DNA of 7,331 bases from Oscillospiraceae bacterium (GTDB taxonomy: Bacteria > Bacillota_A > Clostridia > Oscillospirales > CAG-272). Below the pieces are notes generated by a model. The model searched no databases. It was not told where the DNA came from and saw nothing but the letters and a program-made list of their open reading frames with translations. A program made the position numbers and the translations under genes. How positions within the stretch are numbered: position 1 is the stretch's first letter; the number at the start of each line of letters is the position of its first letter. This document shows positions 1 to 5,662 of the stretch, in pieces. The stretch covers positions 1 through 7,331 of the forward strand of contig SVSO01000150.1 of NCBI GenBank assembly GCA_015064195.1, given 5' to 3'.

Positions 1-190
1 AGTTGTTCCATGTGTGGGTGGGCATCATAAAGAGGCCGTCGGCGAAATATTCCATGAAAGCGTCCAGCACCGTATCCGCGCCGCCCTCCACCTCGCCGAT
101 GGATTTCATGGACGAATGCACGAGGATCGCGTCCGTGGAAAGCACGCCCATTGCGCGAAGATCGGATATGAGGCTTGATTTTGTATGCAT
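1..190 (-). CDS. AAC(3)-family (Antibiotic_NAT) N-acetyltransferase, N-terminal part, runs off the left edge
   Basis: Only the first 63 codons are present. The translation carries the N-terminal signature of the AAC(3)/YokD family: VHSSMKSIGEVEGGADT at residues 24-40 and MPTHTW at 56-61, matching the usual 'LVHSSL+SIG.VEGGA..V..AL' and 'MPTHTW' blocks. Family members transfer acetyl from acetyl-CoA to the 3-amino group of aminoglycosides, but many chromosomal homologues have unknown substrates, so resistance should not be assumed. The ATG (188-190) overlaps the TAA of the upstream aldo/keto reductase (TAATG), and a GAGGTG ribosome site sits in the last codons of that gene about 8 nt before the start, so translation is probably coupled. 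It is the last visible gene of the rpiR operon. The catalytic C-terminal part is outside the window, so integrity cannot be judged. Confidence 0.85.
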   Translation of the reverse strand, partial: MHTKSSLISDLRAMGVLSTDAILVHSSMKSIGEVEGGADTVLDAFMEYFADGLFMMPTHTWNN

Positions 191-1029
191 TACCAGTTCA
201 CCTCGTCGGGATGATTGCCCGAATAACCGAAATCGGGCAGTGCGTCGATGGCCGCCATGTCCGCGTCGGAAATGATGAAATCGTACACATCCAGATTCTC
301 CGCAATGCGGGATTCGGTGACGGATTTGGGCAGCGGCAGAACGCCGTGCTGCATACACCAGCGGATGCAGAGCTGTGCCGCGGATTTGCCGTATTTCGCC
401 GCGATTTCGATCAGCGTTTCATTGCCCAGCATTCTTCCCGTACCGAGGGGACTCCACGCTTCCACGCAGATGCCGTGGCTGTGACAGAAGCGGAGCGTTT
501 CCTCCTGACGGTGGCCGGGATGGAATTCGATCTGATCCACCATGGGCGCGACCTCTGTCTCCATGAGCGCGGCCATATGATGAGGCAGGAAGTTTGACAC
601 ACCGATGGCACGGATGCGGCCGGCCTTGTACAGCTCGGTCATGGCGCGCCACGTGTCGAGATTGATCTGCTCCCAGTTTTCAAAGCGATGCTGGGATGCG
701 GGCCAATGGATGAGGTAGAGATCAAGATAATCCAGCCCCAGCTTATCCATGGTCTCGTCAAATGCGGCGAGGGCTGATGCATAGCCCCGCTTGTTGTTGG
801 GCAGCTTGGAGGTGACGAACAGCTCCTCGCGGGCGATGCCGCATTCGCGCACCGCCTTGCCGACGCTGACTTCGTTGCCGTATGCCGCCGCGGTGTCGAT
901 GTGACGATAGCCGGCACGGATTGCGGCGCGCACGGCATTTTCCGCCGTTTCGCCATCCTTCGCCTGCCATGTGCCAAAGCCGATGTTGGGGATCGGAATG
1001 CCGTTCGGGAGGGTAAAGATCTGTTTCAT
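190..1029 (-). CDS. aldo/keto reductase (AKR superfamily, AKR5-like)
   Basis: Encodes 279 residues, the normal length for a soluble bacterial AKR that reduces aldehydes or ketones with NADPH in the cytoplasm. All four catalytic residues are visible: D45 and Y50 in HIDTAAAYGNE, K75 in TSKLPN, and H108 in LYLIHWP. Further family blocks are GFGTW (17-21), IGVSNF (142-147), QIEFHP (166-171), WSPLG (192-196) and the cofactor loop PKSVTESRIAEN (234-245) with K235, S236, R241 and N245. The short loops resemble AKR5 enzymes of the 2,5-diketo-gluconate/glyoxal reductase type rather than Tas/YdhF types. AGGAG (1037-1041) lies 7 nt before the ATG, abutting the stop codon of the transporter gene. The gap to that gene is 12 nt and the stop overlaps the next start by 1 nt. 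Its place between a sugar-phosphate-type transporter and an acetyltransferase suggests a carbohydrate-derived carbonyl substrate. This is inference. Confidence 0.96.
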   Translation of the reverse strand: MKQIFTLPNGIPIPNIGFGTWQAKDGETAENAVRAAIRAGYRHIDTAAAYGNEVSVGKAVRECGIAREELFVTSKLPNNKRGYASALAAFDETMDKLGLDYLDLYLIHWPASQHRFENWEQINLDTWRAMTELYKAGRIRAIGVSNFLPHHMAALMETEVAPMVDQIEFHPGHRQEETLRFCHSHGICVEAWSPLGTGRMLGNETLIEIAAKYGKSAAQLCIRWCMQHGVLPLPKSVTESRIAENLDVYDFIISDADMAAIDALPDFGYSGNHPDEVNW

Positions 1030-1041
1030 GTTAATTCTCCT

Positions 1042-2247
1042 TTAATCTGTTATTTTTTCCCGCCGGATGAGCATCACGCTGAGCAGGATGGAAATGGCCG
1101 ACACCACCGCCCACGACACGTACATTGGCACATAACCCGCGTGGGTGATGACGAAGCCGTACACCATGGAGGAAAGTCCCGCGCCGAGGTAGGTGGCGAA
1201 ATCCATGATGCCGCTGACAGTGGCGACGCGATGCTGCTTCACAAAGCGGATGGGATAGATGGACAAAAGCGTGGTATTGATGAGGGAAACTGCCGCGTAG
1301 ATAAGGCCGAGGAAGATCATGGCGATGACGGGAAGCCTGGTGCCGAGGCAGAGGGGGATGGATGCTGCGAGGCAGATGACGAAACCGATGAGGCTCACCT
1401 TATGTTCACCCTCGCCTACCATGCGGTAAATGGGCGGATAGATCATGCGTCCCACAAAGCCCACGATGGGGATGAACAGCGCAAAGCTGGATGCTTCCGC
1501 CAGATCGATGGCGTACATGAAGATGAAATATTTGGTCATCCAGCCGGTGATGTTGTCCTTCATCATACCGTGCAGAAAGGCGCAGGGGATGGTCATGCGC
1601 AGATCGGGATGACGGATAAGCTCTGTGAGCGGCGCGGCTGTTTCCGCATGAGCCGCCTTCTCCGCCCTGCCCACATCCAGCCTGCCGATGAGCACAAAGC
1701 AGACTGCGCCCATAAGGATGGTGAAGGCGCCGGGCAGGATGAATGCCCACGCGAGACCGAAATGAATGATGATGGCGGAGGATGCGATGATGCCGATGAT
1801 ATTGCCGGTGGCGACAGATGTGACCATGAAGGAGGTCATGCGCTTGGCTTTGGCTTCGTCATACATGGCCGCCACCACCCGAAGCACACTGCTCCAGAGC
1901 ATGGACTGGGCCCACGCATTGGCGCACCAGAGAATGAGCATTCCCCAGAATGGCGGCAGAAAGGAGAAGCCGATGTTGGCAAGCCCGGCGAACAGCAGAC
2001 CCGCGCCGAGCATGATGTGGGGGGAGATGCGGTCGGAAAGATCGCCGTTCAGCAGCCGGCCGAGAGCATAGACCACAAGAAATGCGCCGCCGAGGATGCC
2101 GTATTCGCCGGTGGTGATACGTCCCGCCTGACCGGTCAGCACATCGGAAGCCATGGAGAGATTGAGCCTTGCCATGTAGATAGCGGTGTATGCGATATAG
2201 CAGACAGCAAAGATGACAGTATGCAGAGTCTTGGAACTATGTTTCAT
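1042..2247 (-). CDS. major facilitator transporter of the OPA (GlpT/UhpT-like) type
   Basis: Encodes 401 residues with about 12 hydrophobic segments and a charged central loop near 190-215, so an inner-membrane MFS permease. OPA-type signatures are visible. YTAIYMARLNLSMA (20-33) matches the helix-1 block of GlpT/UhpT with a conserved Arg, here R27. GDLSDR (68-73) is MFS motif A. ATVSGIMDFATYLGAG (342-357) matches the GlpT/UhpT 'G...G...YLG' helix. At the helix-7 position where GlpT has its second phosphate-binding Arg (RYGILDW), this protein has K230 in KDNITGW. OPA carriers exchange inorganic phosphate for glycerol-3-phosphate, hexose phosphates or phosphoglycerates. The R/K pair is compatible with an organophosphate ligand. 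The stop of the regulator gene lies 1 nt upstream (TAA-A-ATG), so the genes are one operon. An RpiR sugar-phosphate sensor as neighbour fits. The exact substrate cannot be read from sequence, and a non-phosphorylated acid is also possible. Confidence 0.9.
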   Translation of the reverse strand: MKHSSKTLHTVIFAVCYIAYTAIYMARLNLSMASDVLTGQAGRITTGEYGILGGAFLVVYALGRLLNGDLSDRISPHIMLGAGLLFAGLANIGFSFLPPFWGMLILWCANAWAQSMLWSSVLRVVAAMYDEAKAKRMTSFMVTSVATGNIIGIIASSAIIIHFGLAWAFILPGAFTILMGAVCFVLIGRLDVGRAEKAAHAETAAPLTELIRHPDLRMTIPCAFLHGMMKDNITGWMTKYFIFMYAIDLAEASSFALFIPIVGFVGRMIYPPIYRMVGEGEHKVSLIGFVICLAASIPLCLGTRLPVIAMIFLGLIYAAVSLINTTLLSIYPIRFVKQHRVATVSGIMDFATYLGAGLSSMVYGFVITHAGYVPMYVSWAVVSAISILLSVMLIRREKITD

Positions 2248-2248
2248 T

Positions 2249-3112
2249 TTACGCCTGATTTCTCCGGATCGTCTTGTCGATCATATCGTGGGATTGCTTG
2301 CTGCGTTCCAGTGCCTGCTCGTAATCCATGGAGGACAGGGATACGGTGATGGCATCGATCATGGCCAGATGCGCCACTCTCGCGGAGATGGCTTCCATGG
2401 GGTATTCCATCTCATCCGACCAAAGTTCAAGGGCATAATCGGAGCATTCGCAGATGGGACTGCCGGGAGTTGTGGTGATGCAGACCGTGTCCGCGCCCTG
2501 CTTTTTCGCCAGCATGAGGGTATCCATGACCGGGATGGTTCTGCCGGAATGGGAGATGCCGATGGCCACATCGCCTTTTTTGATATTCATGGTGGAGATC
2601 TTCATGGACGGCACATCGGTGACGGCCTGCGCATACGCGCCGAGATGCATCAGGCGGTACTGCAGCTCCTGCACAAAAACGGTGGAGGTGCCGAGTCCGT
2701 AAACGTAAATATGCTTGGCAGCGGCGAGAAGCTTGACCACATCATTGTAGGTCTTTCGGTCGAGCTTTTCCGCCGTGTCGTGGAGGGTCTTCACATCGGC
2801 GGCAAAGATCTTTTCGAGAATATCGTCCGGCGTATCGTCGGGGCTGATGTAGGGGGCATAGTTCAGCTGCTTGTTTTTCGACAGCTCCACCGCCAGCGCG
2901 ATCTTCAGCTCCGAATAGCCCTCAAAGCCCAGCGACTTTGAGCAGCGGATGATAGCCGATTTCGCCACATCTGCCTTTTCTGCAAGATCGGCGATGGGCA
3001 TGAGGATGACCTCCTCGCTGTTCTCGAGAATATAATCGGCAACACGGCGTTCCACATTGGTCAGACTGTGATACGAATTCTTGATCACCGTCAGACATGA
3101 TTTTTGATACAT
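2249..3112 (-). CDS. RpiR/MurR-family transcriptional regulator (HTH_6 + SIS)
   Basis: Encodes 287 residues, the family norm. Residues 1-77 form the RpiR helix-turn-helix domain, with the LTNVERRVADYIL opening helix (17-29) and recognition block IADLAEKADVAKSAIIRCSKSLGF... ending in GYSELK (65-70). Residues about 105-260 form a SIS sugar-phosphate isomerase-like domain: IYVYGLGTS (135-143) and ISHSGRT (186-192), whose serine/threonine loop binds sugar phosphates in this family. Such proteins are repressors or activators whose DNA binding responds to a phosphosugar. It is the first gene of the operon, 60 nt behind a consensus promoter, with AAAGGA (3120-3125) 7 nt before its ATG. Palindromes on both sides of the promoter suggest autoregulation. 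C-terminal residues 262-287 are charged and helical. The effector is probably the ligand imported or made by the operon. This is inference. Confidence 0.96.
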   Translation of the reverse strand: MYQKSCLTVIKNSYHSLTNVERRVADYILENSEEVILMPIADLAEKADVAKSAIIRCSKSLGFEGYSELKIALAVELSKNKQLNYAPYISPDDTPDDILEKIFAADVKTLHDTAEKLDRKTYNDVVKLLAAAKHIYVYGLGTSTVFVQELQYRLMHLGAYAQAVTDVPSMKISTMNIKKGDVAIGISHSGRTIPVMDTLMLAKKQGADTVCITTTPGSPICECSDYALELWSDEMEYPMEAISARVAHLAMIDAITVSLSSMDYEQALERSKQSHDMIDKTIRRNQA

Positions 3113-3119
3113 AGCAAAA

Positions 3120-3125
3120 TCCTTT
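3120..3125 (-). promoter_or_regulatory. ribosome binding site of the rpiR-family gene
   Basis: AAAGGA on the minus strand, 7 nt before the ATG at 3112. It supports this start over the downstream in-frame methionines. It follows directly on a 6-bp hairpin (3128-3144). Confidence 0.75.
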
Positions 3126-3127
3126 CA

Positions 3128-3144
3128 TTCACGGAATACGTGAA
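3128..3144. repeat. inverted repeat TTCACG-N5-CGTGAA in the operon leader
   Basis: Perfect 6-bp arms around a 5-nt centre, lying in the 5' untranslated region of the rpiR operon just before the ribosome site. As DNA it could be an operator. As RNA it folds into a small hairpin 2-3 nt upstream of the Shine-Dalgarno. It shares four bases with the neighbouring palindrome at 3141-3155, so the two RNA hairpins could not form together. Confidence 0.6.
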
Positions 3145-3155
3145 ATCTAATTTCA
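3141..3155. promoter_or_regulatory. candidate RpiR operator 1 (TGAAAT-CTA-ATTTCA)
   Basis: A perfect palindrome with 6-bp arms and a 3-nt centre, roughly 17-31 nt downstream of the expected transcription start of the rpiR operon. In this position a bound repressor would block elongation or promoter clearance. TGAAA/TTTCA inverted repeats are the sort of site used by several RpiR/MurR regulators. Assignment to this regulator is inference from position and from the similar palindrome upstream of the promoter. Confidence 0.5.
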
Positions 3156-3178
3156 TTTCAAACATTCATACATAGAAT

Positions 3179-3207
3179 ATTATAACTCATTTTGCGGATT
3201 TTGTCAA
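3179..3207 (-). promoter_or_regulatory. sigma-A promoter of the rpiR-transporter-AKR-acetyltransferase operon
   Basis: The minus strand reads TTGACA (3207-3202), a 17-nt spacer, then TATAAT (3184-3179), a perfect match to the housekeeping consensus. The expected start is near 3172, giving a leader of about 60 nt. A promoter this strong usually needs repression, consistent with the flanking palindromes. Confidence 0.93.
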
Positions 3208-3225
3208 GATATTTCCTGCGAATTC

Positions 3226-3239
3226 GGAAAATAATTTCC
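3226..3239. promoter_or_regulatory. candidate RpiR operator 2 (GGAAA-N4-TTTCC) upstream of the -35 box
   Basis: A perfect 5-bp inverted repeat about 19 bp upstream of the -35 hexamer. Read on the minus strand it shares the core GAAATTA with operator 1. The two centres are 84-85 bp apart, close to eight helical turns, which would suit two dimers bound on the same face of DNA. A third TTTCC copy (3212-3216) also pairs with the GGAAA arm. Function is inferred. Confidence 0.35.
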
Positions 3240-3249
3240 AACCGGCGAC

Positions 3250-3275
3250 AAAAAGGTCATCCGGGAGGATGACCT
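3250..3275 (-). terminator. intrinsic terminator of mntP
   Basis: On the minus strand, 7 nt after the mntP stop, AGGTCATCC and GGATGACCT form a perfect 9-bp stem with a 4-nt loop, followed by TTTTT. It insulates mntP from the rpiR operon promoter downstream. Confidence 0.93.
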
Positions 3276-3282
3276 CGTTTGA

Positions 3283-3864
3283 TTAAAGCCAGCTGGTGAT
3301 GAAAATCTCAAGTCCGATGAAGATGAGGATCGCGCCGCCGAGGATACCGGCTTTTCCGGCCAGCTTACATCCGGCTTTTCTTCCGATGAGGATGCCCGCA
3401 CAGCAGATGAAGAAGGTGACGATCCCGATGACGAGGCAGGCGAGAACGGCGTGGAGCAGGTCATAATCGGCGATGGTGAAGCCCACGGACAGCGCGTCGA
3501 TGGAGGTCGCCACGCCCTGAATGAGCAGTGCGCCGATGCCGGCTGCAGGAACATCGCAGGAGCCGTCGGCGCGGAGACCTTCGATGAGCATCTTGCCGCC
3601 AATGTAGCAGAGCAGGATAAGTGCGATCCACGGGATGCATTTTTCAAAAGCGGTGAAAACCTGCGCGATGGTGGATACGCAGATCCAGCCGATCAGGGGC
3701 ATGGCAAACTGAAACGCCGCGAAAATGCCCGCCACACTGCAGACCTTGCACCGCTTCATGTTCGGCTCATGCAGACCGTTGGCCAGCGATACGGAAAACG
3801 CATCCATGGCAAGTCCGATGCCAAGCAGTATGCTGTTGAAAAAGAAGGAAAAACCGAGTTCCAT
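3283..3864 (-). CDS. mntP: manganese efflux pump MntP
   Basis: Encodes 193 residues, matching the usual length of MntP (former YebN/UPF0059), an inner-membrane exporter that lowers cytoplasmic Mn2+. Six hydrophobic segments are visible. The duplicated signature of the family is intact: GLAMDAFSVSLANG (17-30) with D21, and ATSIDALSVGF (119-129) with D123, the acidic residues that line the ion path in this fold. Two internal blocks CYIGGKMLIEG (86-96) and GGAILIFIGLEIF (176-188) are also typical. I chose the ATG at 3864 because GGAGG (3869-3873) precedes it and the protein then begins MELGFSFF as expected. An in-frame TTG at 3918 lies upstream of the transcription start. It is a single-gene unit with its own promoter and terminator. 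Control by manganese is likely, but no yybP-ykoY riboswitch fits in the 50-nt leader. Confidence 0.95.
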   Translation of the reverse strand: MELGFSFFFNSILLGIGLAMDAFSVSLANGLHEPNMKRCKVCSVAGIFAAFQFAMPLIGWICVSTIAQVFTAFEKCIPWIALILLCYIGGKMLIEGLRADGSCDVPAAGIGALLIQGVATSIDALSVGFTIADYDLLHAVLACLVIGIVTFFICCAGILIGRKAGCKLAGKAGILGGAILIFIGLEIFITSWL

Positions 3865-3868
3865 AATG

Positions 3869-3873
3869 CCTCC
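3869..3873 (-). promoter_or_regulatory. ribosome binding site deciding the mntP start
   Basis: GGAGG on the minus strand, 4 nt before the ATG at 3864. It rules out the longer TTG-initiated frame, whose start falls between the promoter and the expected transcription start. Confidence 0.85.
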
Positions 3874-3881
3874 GTGACAAT

Positions 3882-3908
3882 AAAAAACAAGTACGGATGC
3901 CCATACTT
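3882..3908 (-). promoter_or_regulatory. terminator-like hairpin in the mntP leader (possible attenuator)
   Basis: On the minus strand AAGTA and TACTT, extended by a U.G pair and two G-C pairs, give an 8-bp stem (3889-3908) with a 4-nt loop, followed by G and six T's. It starts about 6 nt after the expected transcription start and ends 9 nt before the ribosome site. The shape is that of a weak intrinsic terminator inside a leader. It might attenuate transcription or simply protect the 5' end. Confidence 0.5.
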
Positions 3909-3920
3909 CAAACTTCAATT

Positions 3921-3949
3921 ATTATAACACAAATTCCGGCTTTTGTCAA
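3921..3949 (-). promoter_or_regulatory. sigma-A promoter of mntP
   Basis: The minus strand reads TTGACA (3949-3944), a 17-nt spacer, TATAAT (3926-3921), a perfect consensus. The expected start is near 3914, about 50 nt before the ATG. Confidence 0.93.
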
Positions 3950-3968
3950 TAGATTCTGTGCGAAAGCC

Positions 3969-3997
3969 TTGACCGGTGTCGGGATCTGCGGTATAAT
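3969..3997 (+). promoter_or_regulatory. sigma-A promoter of the GNAT acetyltransferase gene
   Basis: TTGACC (3969-3974), a 17-nt spacer, TATAAT (3992-3997). The expected start is near 4004, so the leader is only about 15 nt and consists almost entirely of the ribosome site AAAGAGGTG (4005-4013). The -35 box is 19 bp from that of divergent mntP. Confidence 0.88.
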
Positions 3998-4018
3998 ATA
4001 TGGTAAAGAGGTGATTTT

Positions 4019-4777
4019 ATGACAAACCAAGACATTCTCGACATCGCGCTCCGTCAGGCGGCCATCGATTCCGGATGCGCGCCGGAGGATTTTCTCCGGA
4101 CTGAGCCGGTGGTGGTCACATCCCGCCCCCATCCCGATGCCAGACGGTATCTCGCACTCCCGCTCTTTCTCGATCTGACCAGCTACGGCTCCAACATCGT
4201 GGCCTCCTGCGACCCGCGCATTGCCGATTTTGCCCGGAAATTCATCGACCGGCCGGACATTGAGCACTGCTATGAGAGCACCGCACTGTACGAGCTGAAC
4301 GATGAGCTGGCAAAATACGGTCAGCGCATCCGTCACATGGCGGAATACTGGCTGCCGGATGTGGATGCATTGGAGCGTGCAATAACAGCCAACATCTGCC
4401 CGCTTCCCACAAAGCTGCTCACACCACCGGATTTTGATGCGCTCTATCTGCCCGAATGGTCCAATGCGCTGTGCGAATCCCGGCGGGAGCTGGATGTGCT
4501 GGGCGTCGGCGCATTCGACGGGGAGCGGATGGTGGGATTTGCCGCCTGTTCCGCGGATGGTGCGGATATGTGGCAGATCGGCATCGACGTTCTGCCGGAC
4601 TATCGCAGGCGCGGCATTGCAAAGGCACTGGTGACGCAGCTCGCATGGGAAATTCTTGACCGGGGCAAAGTACCCTTCTACTGCTGTGCATGGGCGAACG
4701 TGAAAAGCGCCCGCTGTGCCGCCGCATCGGGCTTCTATCCCGCATGGATGGCCATGACCGCAAAGCCCATCGCATAG
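4019..4777 (+). CDS. GNAT-family N-acetyltransferase
   Basis: Encodes 252 residues. The C-terminal third holds the GNAT acetyl-CoA fold: a strand with the GFAACSADGADMWQIGIDVLP block (173-193), the pyrophosphate-binding loop RRRGIA (196-201) corresponding to the Q/RxxGxG/A motif, and the motif-B region WANVKSARCAAASGFYPAW (225-243), where N227, S230 and the GF pair are typical. The N-terminal 120 residues, including TSYGSNIVASCDP (54-66), resemble a fused helper domain seen in clostridial GNAT proteins and probably shape the acceptor site. The acceptor is unknown: small-molecule amine, amino acid or protein. It is monocistronic, with its own consensus promoter and a strong downstream hairpin. 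Its last 43 bases are overlapped in antisense by the frame of the convergent AraC gene. The start is supported by GAGGTG 5 nt upstream. Confidence 0.9.
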   Translation: MTNQDILDIALRQAAIDSGCAPEDFLRTEPVVVTSRPHPDARRYLALPLFLDLTSYGSNIVASCDPRIADFARKFIDRPDIEHCYESTALYELNDELAKYGQRIRHMAEYWLPDVDALERAITANICPLPTKLLTPPDFDALYLPEWSNALCESRRELDVLGVGAFDGERMVGFAACSADGADMWQIGIDVLPDYRRRGIAKALVTQLAWEILDRGKVPFYCCAWANVKSARCAAASGFYPAWMAMTAKPIA

Positions 4778-5652
4778 CAAAGCATCGGATGGTCAAAAGG
4801 ACGGCTAATTGCCGTCCTTTTTATTGTTCGCCGGAATTCGCCCGGTGTAATGCCGAAATAGTCGCGGAATGCCTTGACAAAATGGGATTGGCTGGAATAG
4901 CCGGTGTCAATGGAGGCGGCGATGATGGACGTCCCCGATTCCAGCAGCTGTCGGGCAAGTGTCAGCCGGATGTCAGTCAGATGCTCCTTGTAGGTCTTCC
5001 CCACCAGCTTTTTAAAATCCCGATGAAATTTTGCCGTGCATACACTGTATTTCGCCGCCAATTCTGCCGCTGTCGCCGGTTTTGGCAGATGCTCCGGGAT
5101 ATACTGGAGCACGTCCTGAATATAGCTGTGTCCGCTGCGGAAGATCTCCCCCCGTCCGTCCTCAAGGATCTTCATGATCCGCCGCAGAATGAGCGCGATG
5201 AACAGAGAAAACATGGCGGGATCGTCCTTGTGATCCCGCAGCTCTTTGGCATTTTCGATAAGCTTGTCCATTTCGGCGGAATCCGGCTCGGTGTAGATAA
5301 AGCTTGCCGGAAGAAGCGGCGTGATGTCCATGACCTCCGGCGAAAAATTGCCGATGACCTTGCGGGTGAAATTGATCACATACCGCTCGTAGACCTGATC
5401 GGGAACGGCATTGGCATTGTGCAGATGATACGGGCAGTGAACGATGGCGGCGGGCTTTGTGCCGGTAATGGTACGTCCTCCGCCGCGCAGGATATAATTG
5501 CCTTTTGTGATGAGCAGGATCTCATAATGGGGATGCCAGTGAAAATAGGGCATATCAAGACCGGTGCTTTGATAATATTTGTAGGGCGGGATAGTATCGT
5601 AATCCTGCAGAAAATAATTGCTCAGCCGGATATTGGTATCGCTATTTGCCAT
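4735..5652 (-). CDS. AraC-family regulator with cupin sensor domain, C-terminal tail abnormal
   Basis: Encodes 305 residues. Residues about 25-100 look like the AraC ligand-binding cupin: FHWHPHYEILLITKGNYIL (37-55) with clustered histidines, then GTKPAAIVHCPYHLHN (64-79). Residues about 175-277 are the two helix-turn-helix units: AAELAAKYSVCTAKFHRDFK (195-214) and TSIIAASIDTGYSSQSHFVKAFRDYFGITPGEFRR (241-275), the family signature. Such proteins usually activate a neighbouring sugar-uptake or catabolic gene, here the divergent solute-binding lipoprotein. Start: AAGGGAG lies a few nt before the ATG. Oddity: AraC proteins normally end soon after PGEFRR, but this frame continues about 28 residues through the terminator hairpin (codons near 278-286) and into antisense GNAT sequence. 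Dropping one base near 4830 would give a TAA at 4821-4823, so a 1-nt frameshift that removed the original stop is likely. The functional domains are unaffected. Confidence 0.93.
   Translation of the reverse strand: MANSDTNIRLSNYFLQDYDTIPPYKYYQSTGLDMPYFHWHPHYEILLITKGNYILRGGGRTITGTKPAAIVHCPYHLHNANAVPDQVYERYVINFTRKVIGNFSPEVMDITPLLPASFIYTEPDSAEMDKLIENAKELRDHKDDPAMFSLFIALILRRIMKILEDGRGEIFRSGHSYIQDVLQYIPEHLPKPATAAELAAKYSVCTAKFHRDFKKLVGKTYKEHLTDIRLTLARQLLESGTSIIAASIDTGYSSQSHFVKAFRDYFGITPGEFRRTIKRTAISRPFDHPMLCYAMGFAVMAIHAG
4795..4822. terminator. bidirectional intrinsic terminator between GNAT and AraC genes
   Basis: AAAAGGACGGC (4795-4805) pairs with GCCGTCCTTTT (4811-4821) as a perfect 11-bp stem with a 5-nt loop. 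T-rich 3' tails occur for both directions: five T's at 4818-4822 on plus, TTTT then GACC on minus. It lies 17 nt beyond the GNAT stop. On the minus strand it sits inside the present AraC reading frame, which argues that the ancestral AraC stop lay upstream of it. Confidence 0.9.
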
Positions 5653-5662
5653 AAAATCTCCC

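Noticed and set aside
901..2349. Long plus-strand open frame (482 codons) opposite the transporter gene
   Set aside because: The translation is rich in His, Gly, Asp and Glu, lacks membrane or domain signatures, and spans gene junctions. It is open because the real gene on the minus strand uses few Leu/Ser codons that read as stops on the opposite strand.
2213..2941. Plus-strand open frame of 242 codons opposite the RpiR gene
   Set aside because: Gly/His-rich shadow with no start signals. HTH and SIS motifs are clear on the other strand.
3865..3918. Eighteen-residue N-terminal extension of MntP from a TTG at 3918
   Set aside because: The TTG lies at or before the expected transcription start, has no ribosome site, and adds residues absent from the family.
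3865..3920. yybP-ykoY manganese riboswitch upstream of mntP
   Set aside because: The leader is only about 50 nt, too short for the two-helix aptamer, and its loop motifs are not seen.
3908..4780. Minus-strand open frame of 290 codons opposite the GNAT gene
   Set aside because: Cys/His/Gly-rich with no family signature, and it would cross both divergent promoters. The plus-strand frame has GNAT motifs, promoter and ribosome site.
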